Source: Oryza sativa Japonica Group (taxonomy: Eukaryota; Streptophyta; Magnoliopsida; Poales; Poaceae). Taken from it: DNA of 64,000 nt. The notes below the pieces were generated by a model that worked only from the letters and a program-made list of their open reading frames with translations, ran no database searches and was not told where the DNA came from. Position 1 is the stretch's first letter; each line of letters starts with the position of its first letter. A program made the translations under genes and the position numbers. The stretch spans positions 27,140,001-27,204,000 of the forward strand of contig NC_089043.1 of the NCBI RefSeq assembly GCF_034140825.1. The letters are read 5' to 3'. Of the stretch, positions 10,586 through 22,144 are shown piece by piece.

Positions 10586-11619
10586 AGGTGGTTAATGAGA
10601 TCCTAGACGGTCTGTCATTGAGTTTCACCCTGTTTTACTTGTTTAGAAATAAATGCTGAACACACTGCACTGAGTTTCCTATAGCATCACTAAAACTTTC
10701 AAGTATGCACCCGAGATATGTTCTCAGTTCTTCATGCCCTGTTTTGACTGTTGGCACTGTTCTCTGATGCTGCATCCTTTTGATTGAAGAGGAATTCGGA
10801 TACAAGATAGTACATGAAATCCCGTTGTTTCTAGTCCTTGTTTGAACCAAGTGTTGTTTTAAATTTCAGCAAGTGATGGTTTTATTTCTTTTTCTTGTTT
10901 TACTGAATGATCATTGAGTCGTTTGCGCCTCAAAATTACTCGTGTTTATCGGATTGACAGTGATATGGTGCGTGGACCAGGTTTTTGTACCAAATTAGAT
11001 GGCTGTGACTACTCGTGCAGACAGCGACTCGGTAGTCGTTTCAGATATGCTGCCTAGTAGGACTTTACAAAGCTATGGTTCGTGTTACTAGTAAATGGAA
11101 GGCATGAAGAGCATGTTTATGGCCATCATCAGGCGTTGAAGGAGCTAGTATTGTGTCAAACAAATCATCGTTTAGATCATCTACGAGCGGTGGATGCAAT
11201 ATGCAAGTATATTTTGGCCACGCATCTCTATATTGCACAAATCCCACAGCAGCAGAAGTAGCTCTGTGGTATTGTTTCATAAGGGCCACAATTAAAACCG
11301 CTACCATATGAAAATTATCAAACCGCTATCGATGAGATAATAATAACCGCAAATAGTGAGCTTAACTGCAGTTCAAACTAATTACTCCATCTAGATAAGC
11401 TAGGATCGATGGCCGCATGAGCGCCGTGGAGCCGGTGCTCCAGGCAGGGAAAAGACTTGAGTTTTAGCGGGCGGTTGAGGTGATCGATCACGAGGAGTCA
11501 AGGCCAGCGATCGATCCCGATCACCTCCGGCTGGTGACATTGCCTGCCTGCCTCGTGGGCTCGTGGGCGCATGGCCCCGGCCCAAACGAAACAAATTAAA
11601 GCGGCCCAGCCCTTTTTTA
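10586..11619. other. Intergenic after the IF1-like gene
   Basis: The first 200-300 bp are likely 3' UTR. 11400-11600 is locally GC-richer, but no coherent reading frame or family resemblance was found. Confidence 0.4.
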
Positions 11620-11863
11620 CAGCAGGTACAATAGCAGATTATAAGCCAGCTGCAAATATATTTTAACGAGATAAATAAGGAAAGAGAACAGTAGCGGGCT
11701 ACAGATTTATAGGCAGCTATAGCACGAACTCCAAGACACAGTGTGTGTATGATAGGTGGGACCATGTATTAATAGTGTAGTATGAAACTTCTGTATGAAT
11801 GAGCTATTAGATTGGCTAAAAATGAATTGGAGCTAGTAGTTGGCTATACTATTAAACTTGCTC
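11620..11863. mobile_element. MITE with GAGCAAGTTTAATAG-type ends
   Basis: The left end reads CAGCAGGTACAATAGCAG and the reverse complement of the right end reads GAGCAAGTTTAATAGTATAG, an imperfect terminal inverted repeat. The 244-bp body, including a CAGCTGC/GCTATAGC palindromic part and GGTGGGACCATGTATTAATA, matches a MITE common in rice. I could not fix the target duplication or superfamily. Confidence 0.6.
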
Positions 11864-12900
11864 TTACTAATACTAATTATTTTATTATTTGATCGATCGA
11901 GTACGCTTTTAAAAAACAAAACTTACTCCAATCTAGTCATTGCTAGGACGTGATTCCTGCATATGCTGCCTTCATCCCACACAGTTGAATTCTTTAGAGG
12001 TGACCGGCAACCATGTACTATACCCCTATAGGTAGATAATCAAATTATTAGTAAATATAGTTCGTCCTTAATTACATGCATGTGGTCGTCTGAATCTGCC
12101 AGTACCGACGAATCGACGACACTGACGGCCTTTCCTGCCTTTGTTTCTGCAGTTTCCACTCTCTGACTTTAATATTTACCACACGTTTGCAACTAGTAGC
12201 AACGCGAGGCGGCTTCCTTAATTTTCATTTCTTTTTCTTAACCACTTAATTACTGATTTCTCTCTCTCTCTTCTTTTGCAGGGAACTTAATTACTGACTT
12301 CATGCATATGCTCTCGAACTAACAGGGAAAAAAAAGCAATAAGTGTTGCTCAACACAAAACATATAAACTACCAAAATATGCTCAATGTTAGATGTAATT
12401 AAACTAAATAAGTGCTATAAGTGTTGCTATATTATTCTATAAAATTGGTCAAACTTTAATACGAAACGGATGGAACAATGCTCTTTTTAAACGGAGGGGT
12501 AGAAGTTAAATAACAATTAATATTATTATTTTTATGTAATATCAATGGACTAAGTAATAAGTGTAGTGTATGTGTAGCAGATAAACAATGAAGGAACACA
12601 CAGAAGAAAAGGAAAAAAGAAAAGCACAGGCAGATAAGATGGAGGAGGCGAGGAGAGTTGCGTAGGATGGAGTGATTCCAATGCAACCTCCGCCTCACGT
12701 TCCGCGGAATCCCCATCGGACGCCTCAGGTTGCGCCACGCGTCACGCAGCGGGGCCAGATTCGTTTCGCCTTCCACGACGGCTCGTCTCCAACGATCGAG
12801 CGAGCGGTCGCTGATAAAAATAATAGCACAAAATTTTTATTTCATTTATTTATTTCTACAAAAACAAAGGAAAGAAATTAGGAAGGGCGGAGCGAGAAGA
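11864..12900. other. Intergenic upstream of the PyrP2-like gene
   Basis: AT-rich DNA with a (CT)n tract near 12260. Around 12460-12510 there are words like CGAAACGGATGG and AACGGAGGGG that may be eroded MITE ends. No gene is supportable. Confidence 0.35.
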
Positions 12901-13014
12901 AGCTAGACACGAGAGGCGGGGCACGGTAGGCGGCTTCCCGAAGAAATCTCCTCCTCCTCCTCCGGTCGCCGTTCGACTCCGATCCCGACCAGTCGCCGCC
13001 GCCTCCCTCCTCAG

Positions 13015-13192
13015 GTACCTTATCCTCTCCTTCTCTCCCCCTCCAATCGGACCTCTACTGTTCCAGACGCCCGTCGAATCAAATTCGATTCAACCTTTCC
13101 GATTTCTTTCCGTGATTAGGACGATCCCTAGGGCCTTTTGATTCTTTGCGTTATCGTGCAATCTTCTCAACGTGCGATTTAATTTCTTGCAG
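13015..13192 (+). other. Likely 5' UTR intron of the PyrP2-like gene
   Basis: CTCCTCAG|GTACCT and TTTCTTGCAG|CTTGGA are good donor and acceptor sites in front of the ATG at 13329. A leader intron is common in grass housekeeping genes. No transcript was seen. Confidence 0.55.
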
Positions 13193-13328
13193 CTTGGATC
13201 AAGGAAACCACCCCTTCGATTCATTGATTGATCGATTGATTGATTGGCTAGGCCTCTCCAACAATTTTGGTTCCCGGACCGAGGTTAATTCTTGAGCGCT
13301 AGGTGGGGGCGAGGCGTCGGATCCAGCC

Positions 13329-14480
13329 ATGATGGTGGTTGATACGGTCAGCGCCAGCACCTCCCTCGTTGCCCACCACCTGTTCGACCAAAGGTCCAAG
13401 GCAAACCACCACCTCCGCCGGACTCTCCATGTCGTCTCCTGCCGCCCCCTGCCCACTCACTTCGCCGGTCGCCGCCTTGTGGCCAGGGCGCCCAGGCAGC
13501 ATCAACCTCGCCTCGCGGACTGGACCGTCAAGGCGCTCGCCATGGGGGTCACCAAGGAGGCCAGCCCTCACAGGGAGTACCGGGGGATCCCGGGGGAAGG
13601 CGCTGACATGGGCGATATTGGGATCACCAATCCCAAAACGACGTGGCCTCCACGGAACAGGGCCGATGATCCCAAGCTGCACAACCCGCTGCTCCGGCTT
13701 GAGCGCATGGGCTGTGGTTGGCTCGGAGTGATCTTTGAGTGGGAAGGCGTGATTGTTGAGGATGACGCTGAATTGGAAAGGCAGGCATGGTTTACCCTCG
13801 CGCAAGAAGAGGGCAAGTCTCCACCCCTGGCGTTTGTATTGAAGAGGATTGAAGGAATGAAAAGCGAGCAAGCGATATCTGAGGTTCTCTGCTGGTCTCG
13901 GGACCCATCTGAGTTAAGGAGATTGTCCTCACGGAAAGAGGAGATACGCTGCAACCTACGTGGAACTGCCTTTTATCAAATGAGGAATGGTTCGAGGGAG
14001 TTTATGAGCACGCTTGCCAACTATAAGATCCCTCTTGCCGTGGCCACCACGCGGCCAAGGAAGGTTATCGAAGAAGCAATTGACGCTGTTGGCGTGCGAA
14101 GCTTCTTTGATGCAGTTGTGGCAGCAGAGGATGTGTACCGGGGGAAGCCTGACCCTGAAATGTTTCTCTATGCAGCGCAGCTCCTGAGTTTCATCCCTGA
14201 GAGGTGCATCGTTTTTGGTAACTCCAATTCAGCAGTGGAGGCTGCACATGATGCCAGAATGAAGTGTGTGGCTGTTGCAAGCAAGCACCCGATCTACGAG
14301 CTTAATGCCGCGGACCTTGTGGTGAAGCAGCTTGATGAGCTCTCTGTGGTTGACCTGAAGAACCTTGCTGACATTGAGTCTCCAGAGTTTGGCATGGAGC
14401 CTGAGCCAGAGATGGAGGAGGAGGAGGACGAAGATTCGTCCCCGTCAACTTCAGTTGGTGTAGATGATTTGTTCTGGTAA
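13329..14480 (+). CDS. Plastid HAD-family phosphatase, PyrP2 type (riboflavin pathway)
   Basis: Intronless coding region, 383 aa. The first 50-60 residues are basic and rich in Ser, Ala and His with few acids, as in a chloroplast transit peptide. The conserved part starts near residue 84. HAD motif I reads GVIFEWEGV with E137 and E139 where the family normally has DxD. Motif II is near T240-T241 (AVATTRP), motif III has K273 (YRGKPDPEMF), and motif IV reads FGNSNSAVEAAHDA with Asn instead of the usual Asp. The tail is acidic (EPEPEMEEEEDEDS). It strongly resembles Arabidopsis At4g11570 (PyrP2), a phosphatase assigned to dephosphorylation of 5-amino-6-(5-phosphoribitylamino)uracil in plastid riboflavin synthesis. 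The ExE motif is, as I recall, typical of that subfamily, so it does not by itself mean loss of activity. Confidence 0.85.
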   Translation: MMVVDTVSASTSLVAHHLFDQRSKANHHLRRTLHVVSCRPLPTHFAGRRLVARAPRQHQPRLADWTVKALAMGVTKEASPHREYRGIPGEGADMGDIGITNPKTTWPPRNRADDPKLHNPLLRLERMGCGWLGVIFEWEGVIVEDDAELERQAWFTLAQEEGKSPPLAFVLKRIEGMKSEQAISEVLCWSRDPSELRRLSSRKEEIRCNLRGTAFYQMRNGSREFMSTLANYKIPLAVATTRPRKVIEEAIDAVGVRSFFDAVVAAEDVYRGKPDPEMFLYAAQLLSFIPERCIVFGNSNSAVEAAHDARMKCVAVASKHPIYELNAADLVVKQLDELSVVDLKNLADIESPEFGMEPEPEMEEEEDEDSSPSTSVGVDDLFW

Positions 14481-14734
14481 GGAAGCCAGATTGTAAATTT
14501 GATTGATTCCGCTCCTGCACATGTGTACGATTGTCAGTCAATAGCAATGATCAGGAAGGGCCATATATTCCTTCTAATCAATCCGTCCGTAGACTGTGAT
14601 ATGTAAATGTTTCTTTAGAACTTACACTGTATATACACTGTACCTCACAGATAAGGGGGAACTGTCTGAATACTTGATGGAATATAAACCAAACTGCAGT
14701 TCCTAACAAATGTATAACTGGGATGTTAGTCAGT

Positions 14735-15100
14735 TGCAAACTTAGAGGATTCCATATAATATACTATGCTACTTACATGCTCTTTTCCTGAGGCAGTATT
14801 GTTTTACACTTTGATGGAAGGGAAGTTTTTTGTTTGGATTTTGGGCAACAATTCGATTGCAAAATTAGAGGATTCCATAATAACATACTATGCTACTTAC
14901 ATGCTCTTTTCCTGAAGCAGTCTTGTTTTACACTTGATGGAAGGGAAATTTTTTGTTTGGATTTTGGGCAACAATTTGGTTGCAAAATTAGAGGATTCCA
15001 TAATAATATACTATGCTACATACATGCTCTTTTCCTGAAGCAGTCTTGTTTTACACTTGATGGAAGGGAAGTTTTTTGTTTGGATTTTGGGCAACAATTA
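14735..15100 (+). repeat. 123-bp minisatellite, three copies
   Basis: The word TTAGAGGATTCCATA and the following CATGCTCTTTTCCTGA recur with a spacing of exactly 123 bp (unit starts at 14735, 14858 and 14981). Copies 2 and 3 are nearly identical and copy 1 is more diverged. Because 123 is a multiple of three, an open frame runs through the array, but it shows no sign of being a gene. Confidence 0.9.
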
Positions 15101-15179
15101 GTTTATCGTCAAGAATTATCACTCCTTAACACGAGCCCAAAGCGAAGAATTATTACATGTGTTTTGACTGAATGATTAA

Positions 15180-16420
15180 AATCCATGTATTAGAAGGCTA
15201 ATATCTTTGTGTTTTGGCGCCCAAAGTTAATACCCATGAAACTTTTGACCATATGCGAATATTCAAGCATTTTTAACCCAAGGTTAATCACGTAATTGGG
15301 TTCAATGTTGTACTAATGAAAGTTTGACTTTTGAGACAGGTTAATATTTAGGAATATTGTTCTGAACAGGTTCAAAGCTAATTACAGTCATAAAGTTTTG
15401 GGCTGGACATAAACATTCATGCATTCTTTTCCAAAATGTCAGGCCCAAGGCTAAAAATCACAAAAGTTTTCGTCCTATGATTACTATTTAATAATTTTCT
15501 TCCGAACGGACCCAAGGCTAATAGTTATGAAATTTTGGGGGAAAAATCATGAGTTTCTTGTCCTATGGTTAATATTCACGACTTTTCTGCCTAATAATCC
15601 CAAGGCTAATACCCATGAAAATTTGGACCACAAAAAATATTCATGCTTTTTTTTCAAGAGGTTAATATTCATGAATTTCGGCACAAGGGTATAACACATA
15701 ATTATAGGCCAAAGGCTAAAACACAACAAAAAAATGTTTCCAAGGTTAATATTCACGAATTTTGTGCACAACAATCCCAATACAAAATACTAATGAAATT
15801 TTAGGCCATAGAAAATATTCATGTATTTTATTCCAAAGTTCATACTAATGAATTTTGGCTAGAGGCTATAACTCAAGAAATTATCGGTCGAAGCCAAAAA
15901 TCACAAAAAAAGGTACTACAGATAATATTCATGAATTTTCTTGAAACAAACCCAATGCGATTAGTCACAAAATTTTGGGTCGAAGAAAAATAATCATGTG
16001 TTTCCAAAGGTAATTTTGGACGAAAGCTATAACTTATGTAAGTATAGGCGAAGGTAAAAAAAAAACCTAAGGTTAATATCCATGAATTTGTTCCAAATGA
16101 TCCCCGGGCAAATACTTGTGAAATTTTGGACTGAAAAATATTCATACTTTTTTTTTCAAAGGCTAGTACTCATGAATTTCGACCAAAAGGCTACAAATGA
16201 GAAAATTATAGGCCGAAGGCAAAAAATCATTTCTTTCCCAAAACTTACTATTCACGAATTTTAGAATGGCCCAAGGCTAATAATTGTGAAGTATAGGGTA
16301 AAGCTAAATATCCAAAATGTTAATACTCATTCATTTTCACCGAAAACTATAACTCACGTAATCCGAAGGCTAAAAGTCATGATTTTTTTTTGTCCTTCGA
16401 GTATAATACTTTTATTAAAA
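15180..16420 (+). repeat. Degenerate tandem array, unit about 150-177 bp, with internal sub-repeats
   Basis: The block is built from recurring words: CCCAAGGCTAAT, ATTCATGAATTTT, GAAATTTTGG, GGCTATAACTCA, AATTATAGGCCGAAGGC. Their order repeats. Unit starts (CCCAAGG, CCCAATA, CCCAATG, CCCCGGG, CCCAAGG) lie near 15599, 15776, 15951, 16102 and 16270, spacing 177, 175, 151 and 168 bp. Left of 15599 the pattern is shorter and more decayed. It is not the 155-bp rice centromere satellite as I know it. There is no coding potential. Confidence 0.65.
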
Positions 16421-16697
16421 AAGGCTTTGACTAAAAATTTTAAACAGAGGACTAATAGTCAAATTAGTCAATTTGTTAGGCTTGAGTTTCCTACTCGTGA
16501 AATTTGGTGTTGTGTGTGTTCTTTTCTCGAAGGGCAATTTAAGCATTTTTGTGTTATTTTATACTTATAAGGTTAATATAAGGCTTACAATTGTGCCATT
16601 TTTTGCCTAATAAGATTATAATATGGTAGTAGGAAATTTCGTGCACAAGGCAATAATGATGCATTTTTAGGCATGTTTGTCGAGAAATTTGCCATCG

Positions 16698-16848
16698 AAC
16701 TGTGTTTAGTTTCTGAAATTGAGGAGAAGTTTAGGGAAAGTTTGTAGTTTAAAAAAAAAGTTGGGAGTTTATATGAGTAGGAAAGTTTTAAATGTTATGG
16801 AAAGTTGGGAGTTTGGGGGAAGTTTGGTATAAACTAAACAGGGCTTAG
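16698..16848. mobile_element. MITE, CTGTGTTTAGTTT...AAACTAAACAGGGC family
   Basis: Inverted ends CTGTGTTTAGTTT and AAACTAAACAG enclose a body of GGGAAAGTTTGTAG / GAGTTTATATGAGTAGGAAAG / GGGAGTTTGGGGGAAGTTTG words. A second copy of the same family lies at 40146-40303. Target duplication unclear. Confidence 0.6.
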
Positions 16849-17293
16849 AGCTATATACGTAATGAGTCAGTTTGGGATGGCATGTACCTATTGGATCGTG
16901 TTGTATTTACGGCCAGCTTGATGTGCCTACTCTTTGATTGAGCAAAACAATACTGAATTCTCCGTATACGATTAGGAATTACAACATGTACAATGATTAT
17001 TATTGAGTAATGAAGCGGTTTGTGTATTGGTTAGTCTGGCCGCCCGTGTGCGTGCGTGCGAATAATGAAGGAATGGTGGTGTGAGGATGGATGCAGGAGG
17101 AAAAGGCTCCTCCTCATCGTATCCTGGCCGTCTATCCATTTCGGCATTTCCTCCCACGGGGAGGGGAGGGGAGGCACGTGTGGCTCCCACGCGCGAGCGT
17201 GCCAGCCATATGACGGTCGCACGCGCGAGTCGAACCCTAGCTAGCTAGGCATCTGGATCCACACACACACCCACACGCGCGAGCGAGATCCCG
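16849..17293 (+). other. Upstream region of the BZR1/beta-amylase gene
   Basis: The stretch becomes GC-rich toward 17293, with CACGTG at 17176-17181 (a G-box) and several CACGCGCG words, consistent with promoter and leader DNA. No gene is seen. Confidence 0.4.
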
Positions 17294-20200
17294 ATGCAGC
17301 AGCAGCAGCAGGCGATGGAGGAGGATGGGGTGAAGGAGGAAGAAGAGGAGTACTACTTGGAGGAGGAGGACGAGGGGGAGGAGGAGACTCGGCCCCCGCT
17401 TCAGCAGCAGCAGCAGGTGGGGTTGGGGCGGCGGGGGCGGGCGCGGGAGGAGAAGGAGCGGACGAAGCTGCGGGAGCGGCAGCGGCGGGCGATCACGGCG
17501 CGGATCCTGGCGGGGCTCCGGCGGCACGGCAACTACAACCTGCGAGTGCGCGCCGACATCAACGAGGTCATCGCGGCGCTCGCCCGCGAGGCCGGCTGGG
17601 TCGTCCTCCCCGACGGCACCACCTTCCCCTCCTCCTCCTCCTCCGTTTCCCAGCCGCCACCCACGCAGCAGCAGCTTCAGGTATGGAATCGAACGAATGC
17701 AGCAGCAGATGTGTTCCTGTCTGTTCCCCTCCCTCCCACTCTTCTCTTCTCCTTGTCCGCTCTGCTCTGCTATGTTTAAAGCTGGCTGGCAGGCAGCTGA
17801 GCCTGAGCTCAGTGAGCTGGAAGCCAAGTACCGGAGAGTTATTTACCCTGTTCCTTTCATTATTTTATTTATTTTTGACGTCATAAATAGGTCGCATCCG
17901 GTACTGTAGGAGATATGTTTTCAAGTGATGATGACAAAAGCACCCCTCATAACTCATTTATGAGCCCTTTTCGCCTCACGGAGAGTAGATATATATTCAT
18001 TATTATTTTAAATCAGGCTTCCGTATCCAACTTACGGAGAAGCATATGTTTGTCTGGAAGGACATATAACGCTGAAATTATAGAGACGGGGTATTTCATA
18101 TTATGGTAATTTTGAATTAAATAGGTACATAAAAAAAGACGGAGCATTACAGCTTGCAAGTAAAAAGACAGGCCGAAATTAAAGGGCTACCACCGTCCAA
18201 ATTAAGCACACAATATATAAAGATCGTTTATTAGAAATGATTTATTTAGAAATTAAAATTGAAAGTTTGGTGACCGTCGGTTTGCACATGAGACCGAAAA
18301 GAGAAAAGTGGCAAATTCATTGACGCACGGGCAAGGGCAAGGGCGCGAGGCAAAGGGGAAAGGTGGTTGGGAAACGTCCAGTCCTTCTCTCGTGGCCTCC
18401 GTAGGCTTCCCTTCCCTGGAAACGCGCGCGCACACTCCCAACTCTCTCTCTCTCTGTCTAATCGTTATATTTACGAGTTCCAACGATCGAGCGCCTCCCC
18501 TCGCTTGGGCTAATCATAATAATCATGATTTCTTCTCCTGCGCTCTTCTTCCTCCTCCAGCCAGGCCGCCCCTCCATCGCCGCGCCGCCGCTCCCCTCCT
18601 CGCCGGCGCCTCCCCTCCGCGGCATCTCCATCTCCCCCGTCGCCGCCCGCCCCATCTCCTCCCTCCGCTCCTCCTCCTCCATCAGGATCATCTCGCCGCC
18701 GCACGCCCTCCCCGACCCGCTCCTCTCCCTCCCGTCCATGGACCCCCAAGAGGTACCTCTTCTTCTTCTTCTTCTTCTTCTATCAGCTACTACTAGTACG
18801 TTACGTACGGGCATTCAACCTAGCTGGCTTCACTGCAGGTGCCCGATCTGCTGCCCCCGCGCCCACCGGAGCGCGACTTCGCCGGAACGCCATACGTCCC
18901 CGTCTATGTCATGCTCCCGGTAGGTACATCTCTCCTTCCATTCTCTTCCTCGCACCACGCCGCTCGCTCTTATGTATGTATGTTGCTGTCTGTAGCTTGG
19001 AGTGGTCAATGGTAATGGCGAGGTGGTCGACGCCGACGTCTTGGTGGGCCAGCTTCGGGTACTCAAGGCTGCCGGCGTCGATGGGGTCATGGTCGATTGC
19101 TGGTGGGGGAATGTCGAGGCCCACAGGCCGCAGGAGTACAATTGGACCGGTTACAAGCGACTCTTCCATATGATCAGGGAGCTCAAGCTCAAGCTGCAGG
19201 TTATTCCTCCACTCCACATTATATTGTCATGCATGTCACCCTTTGTTGTTAATCATGTTTTGGTGTTTATGCGCATTTCAGATTTCAGTACCGTGCTAAT
19301 ACAGGATCTATTCATTTATCCTCTCCAATTTTACCCTTTCTTTCATGGTGTTTCTTTTAATTTCTTGTCAAAATACTTACTTAGGTGGTCATGTCATTCC
19401 ATGAGTGTGGAGGCAATGTTGGAGATGATGTGTCTATTCCTCTCCCACATTGGGTAACAGAGATCGGAAGAAGCAATCCAGATATCTACTTCACCGACAG
19501 GGCTGGCAGGCGTAACACGGAGTGCCTTTCATGGGGCATTGATAAAGAAAGGGTTCTTCAAGGACGGACAGGGGTCGAGGTATTCTACCCACTTCTCTAA
19601 TTACGCAATCCACTAATTCTTAATGGGAAGATCACAATCCGTTGTGTTTATGTGTTTATCTGTTTCATCCCTTATTGATTTAGGTATACTTTGACTACAT
19701 GAGAAGCTTCCGAGTAGAATTTGATGAATATTTTGAGGATGGTATCATTTCAGAAATTGAGATTGGGCTAGGGGCTTGTGGAGAGTTGAGGTATCCATCT
19801 TATCCAGCAAAACATGGGTGGAAATACCCTGGCATTGGAGAATTTCAGGTAAAACTTCACCCTTCACACTCTGTTCTTCTCCTGCGTTCTTTTTTGGGTT
19901 CAATATCCTATCTTAATGAAATTTGGTCGGCCTAATCCTTCCGTCGACCCAGCAATTTTTGGGTTCAATATCTACTCATTGATGAATTGACAACCGTCAC
20001 TTAATGATCTGGGCAAGAGCACCAGATTCAGGCTATTTACCCTTGTAAAGTTTTCTATTTACCCTTGTAAAGTTTTCTTATACAACAAGAGGGTTCACTT
20101 GAGAATGTATTTTGCTGCAGTGCTACGACAGATACTTACAGAAAAGTTTAAGAAGAGCTGCAGAAGCACGAGGACATACCATATGGGCAAGAGCGCCAGA

Positions 20201-21239
20201 CAGTGCAGGCCATTATAATTCTGAGCCAAATCTGACTGGATTTTTCTCTGACGGAGGAGATTATGATAGCTACTATGGTCGTTTTTTCCTCAATTGGTAT
20301 TCCCAGGTGTTGGTGGATCATGCTGACCGTGTATTGATGTTAGCCAGGTTGGCTTTTGAAGGTTCAGATATTGCTGTTAAGGTCAGTTAACTTCTTGTTG
20401 TTAATGAATGAAGTGCACAACTGTTTTCAGTATTTGACCATTCTTCTGGGGGCACGTATCCCTGTTTCCAGCATCCTAATCCTATAGGTTTGACATCAAG
20501 CTTGGTTTACACTTTGTGGTATGACAGGTTTCAGGTGTACACTGGTGGTACAAAACTGCCAGTCATGCTGCTGAATTGACTGCTGGGTTTTATAACCCAT
20601 GCAACCGTGATGGTTATGCCTCAATTGCTGCTGTCCTGAAAAAACATGGTGCAGCTTTGAACTTTACATGTGTTGAACTGCGCACTATGGATCAGCATGA
20701 GGTATTTCCTGAGGCCTTTGCAGATCCAGAGGGCCTTGTATGGCAGGTAGGGAACTTTCCATCATCCTAGCCATGGTTGCTGTTTTGCTTTCTCATCTAC
20801 CTGGTAGCAGCTTAGTAGGCTAATGTATTTTTTTTCTGTTTAGCTGAGACCAGCTATCTTGTTGTTATGTCAATGCCTTATCAATTGGACGTATCGATTT
20901 TCAGGTGCTAAATGCTGCATGGGATGCTGGCATACCAGTAGCTAGTGAGAATGCTCTGCCTTGCTACGATAGAGATGGCTTTAACAAAATTTTGGAGAAT
21001 GCAAAGCCACTGAATGATCCAGATGGGAGGCATTTACTAGGATTCACGTACCTGAGGCTCACCAAAGTCCTCTTCGAGAGAGCTAATTTTTTGGAATTTG
21101 AGCGTTTCGTTAAGAGAATGCATGGTAAGGCTTAGCAGACCATGTTTACTGACAGTGGTTCCACCTGACGTAAACCTCAGACTTATGAATCTTGTCATGT
21201 TTGTTTGCAGGTGAAGCAGTTCTCGATCTACAGGTATAA
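17294..21239 (+). CDS. BZR1-domain beta-amylase (BAM7/BAM8-type fusion)
   Basis: Ten exons: 17294-17680, 18561-18752, 18839-18919, 18996-19199, 19385-19579, 19684-19848, 20121-20381, 20528-20746, 20905-21124, 21211-21239; about 650 aa. The N-terminus is acidic and Gln-rich. Residues about 47-110 form a BZR1/BES1 DNA-binding domain ([20 protein letters not shown], then [14 protein letters not shown] and [13 protein letters not shown]). A Pro/Ser linker follows, then a glycosyl hydrolase 14 domain from about residue 205. The flexible loop [10 protein letters not shown] is present. Both catalytic glutamates are kept, in [12 protein letters not shown] (acid) and [12 protein letters not shown] (base). 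Known relatives BAM7 and BAM8 act in the nucleus as transcription factors with weak or no amylase activity. Catalytic residues alone therefore do not settle whether this one hydrolyses starch. An in-frame ATG late in intron 1 could give a second product (see findings). It converges on the lipase gene. Confidence 0.9.
18757..18781 (+). repeat. (CTT)n microsatellite in intron 2 of the beta-amylase gene
   Basis: A run of about eight CTT units directly after the exon 2 donor, ahead of the exon 3 acceptor. It is likely polymorphic. Confidence 0.8.
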
Positions 21240-22144
21240 GTTGTGTTCAGGGTTCTTACATACATACATATATATACATGCCATTGTAATTGGCATAGGC
21301 CTTATGGCTTATGATGGGGGAACAGAGATGCCATTTTTGTTTCGTAGGTTGTTGTAGTATACCATCAGCAGATTTTTGAACTATAGAGGGTTTGGCTCCA
21401 TGGTGTAAAGCATACCCTTGGCAAAGAGTTGTCATGCAGAAAATTGATGGTTTCATTCGGAATGAGGTTGGAAGCAGGTGTATTTCTTTCGATGCGGCAG
21501 ACATATTTGATTTGTCATGAGATGAGGATTGGGTGAGCAGGTGGTATCCTTCTGAAAGATTTGAGGCTGTATTGAAGAGAATGTGCTGATGCATGTTTAT
21601 CATGGAGCAAGCGACATTAATGGAGTTAGCAAAGGTTCTCGCGGTGTATGTGTTTGTATTTGTTGGTGGAATGTCACTCGAGGATCTTGGCTGTATACAA
21701 TACATACATGTGCTTTTTTTTGGGTCTTTTCTACAGTGTATGAGAAATGCATGTTTCTTACTGTCAAAACATTGCATTGCTCATCAGTACCGAGAATTTC
21801 TCTGAGTTTTCCCCATATTTTACATGAATATTTTATAACAACGGCTTACAATTCCTCTAGAAAACAATGTTTTCTTCTTTCTAGTGTGAGCATACAAGTT
21901 GGGCACAAAAAGATGTAAAACAAAAGGAAAAGCGTACCCACCACTAGGCAGATATACATACAAGAGAAATATGGACAGCAAAAAATGCGTCGGTAGATAC
22001 CATGAATGAATAATAAGGAAGAAAAAATAACAGCAGAAGTTGAAGTTGCATATACATAAAAAAATAAAAAGAGATGATGAAAAGGTGCATACCAGGGTAA
22101 GGAAAGGAAGAAGAAAGAGGATGGAATGGAATGTACAGGCACAG
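21240..22144. other. Convergent 3' regions of the beta-amylase and lipase genes
   Basis: The stretch lies between two stop codons facing each other and should contain both 3' UTRs. No additional gene or repeat was found. Confidence 0.45.

Noticed and set aside
11400-11765. Open frame on the minus strand near 11.4-11.8 kb
   Set aside because: It runs partly through a MITE and shows no coherent protein features.
12456-12776. Minus-strand open frame upstream of the PyrP2-like gene
   Set aside because: No family resemblance; hydrophobic Leu/Phe stretches come from CT-rich DNA.
14834-15175. Open frame with internal repeats of LDFGQQF
   Set aside because: It arises because the minisatellite period (123 bp) is a multiple of three. 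There is no family match and no sign of being a gene.
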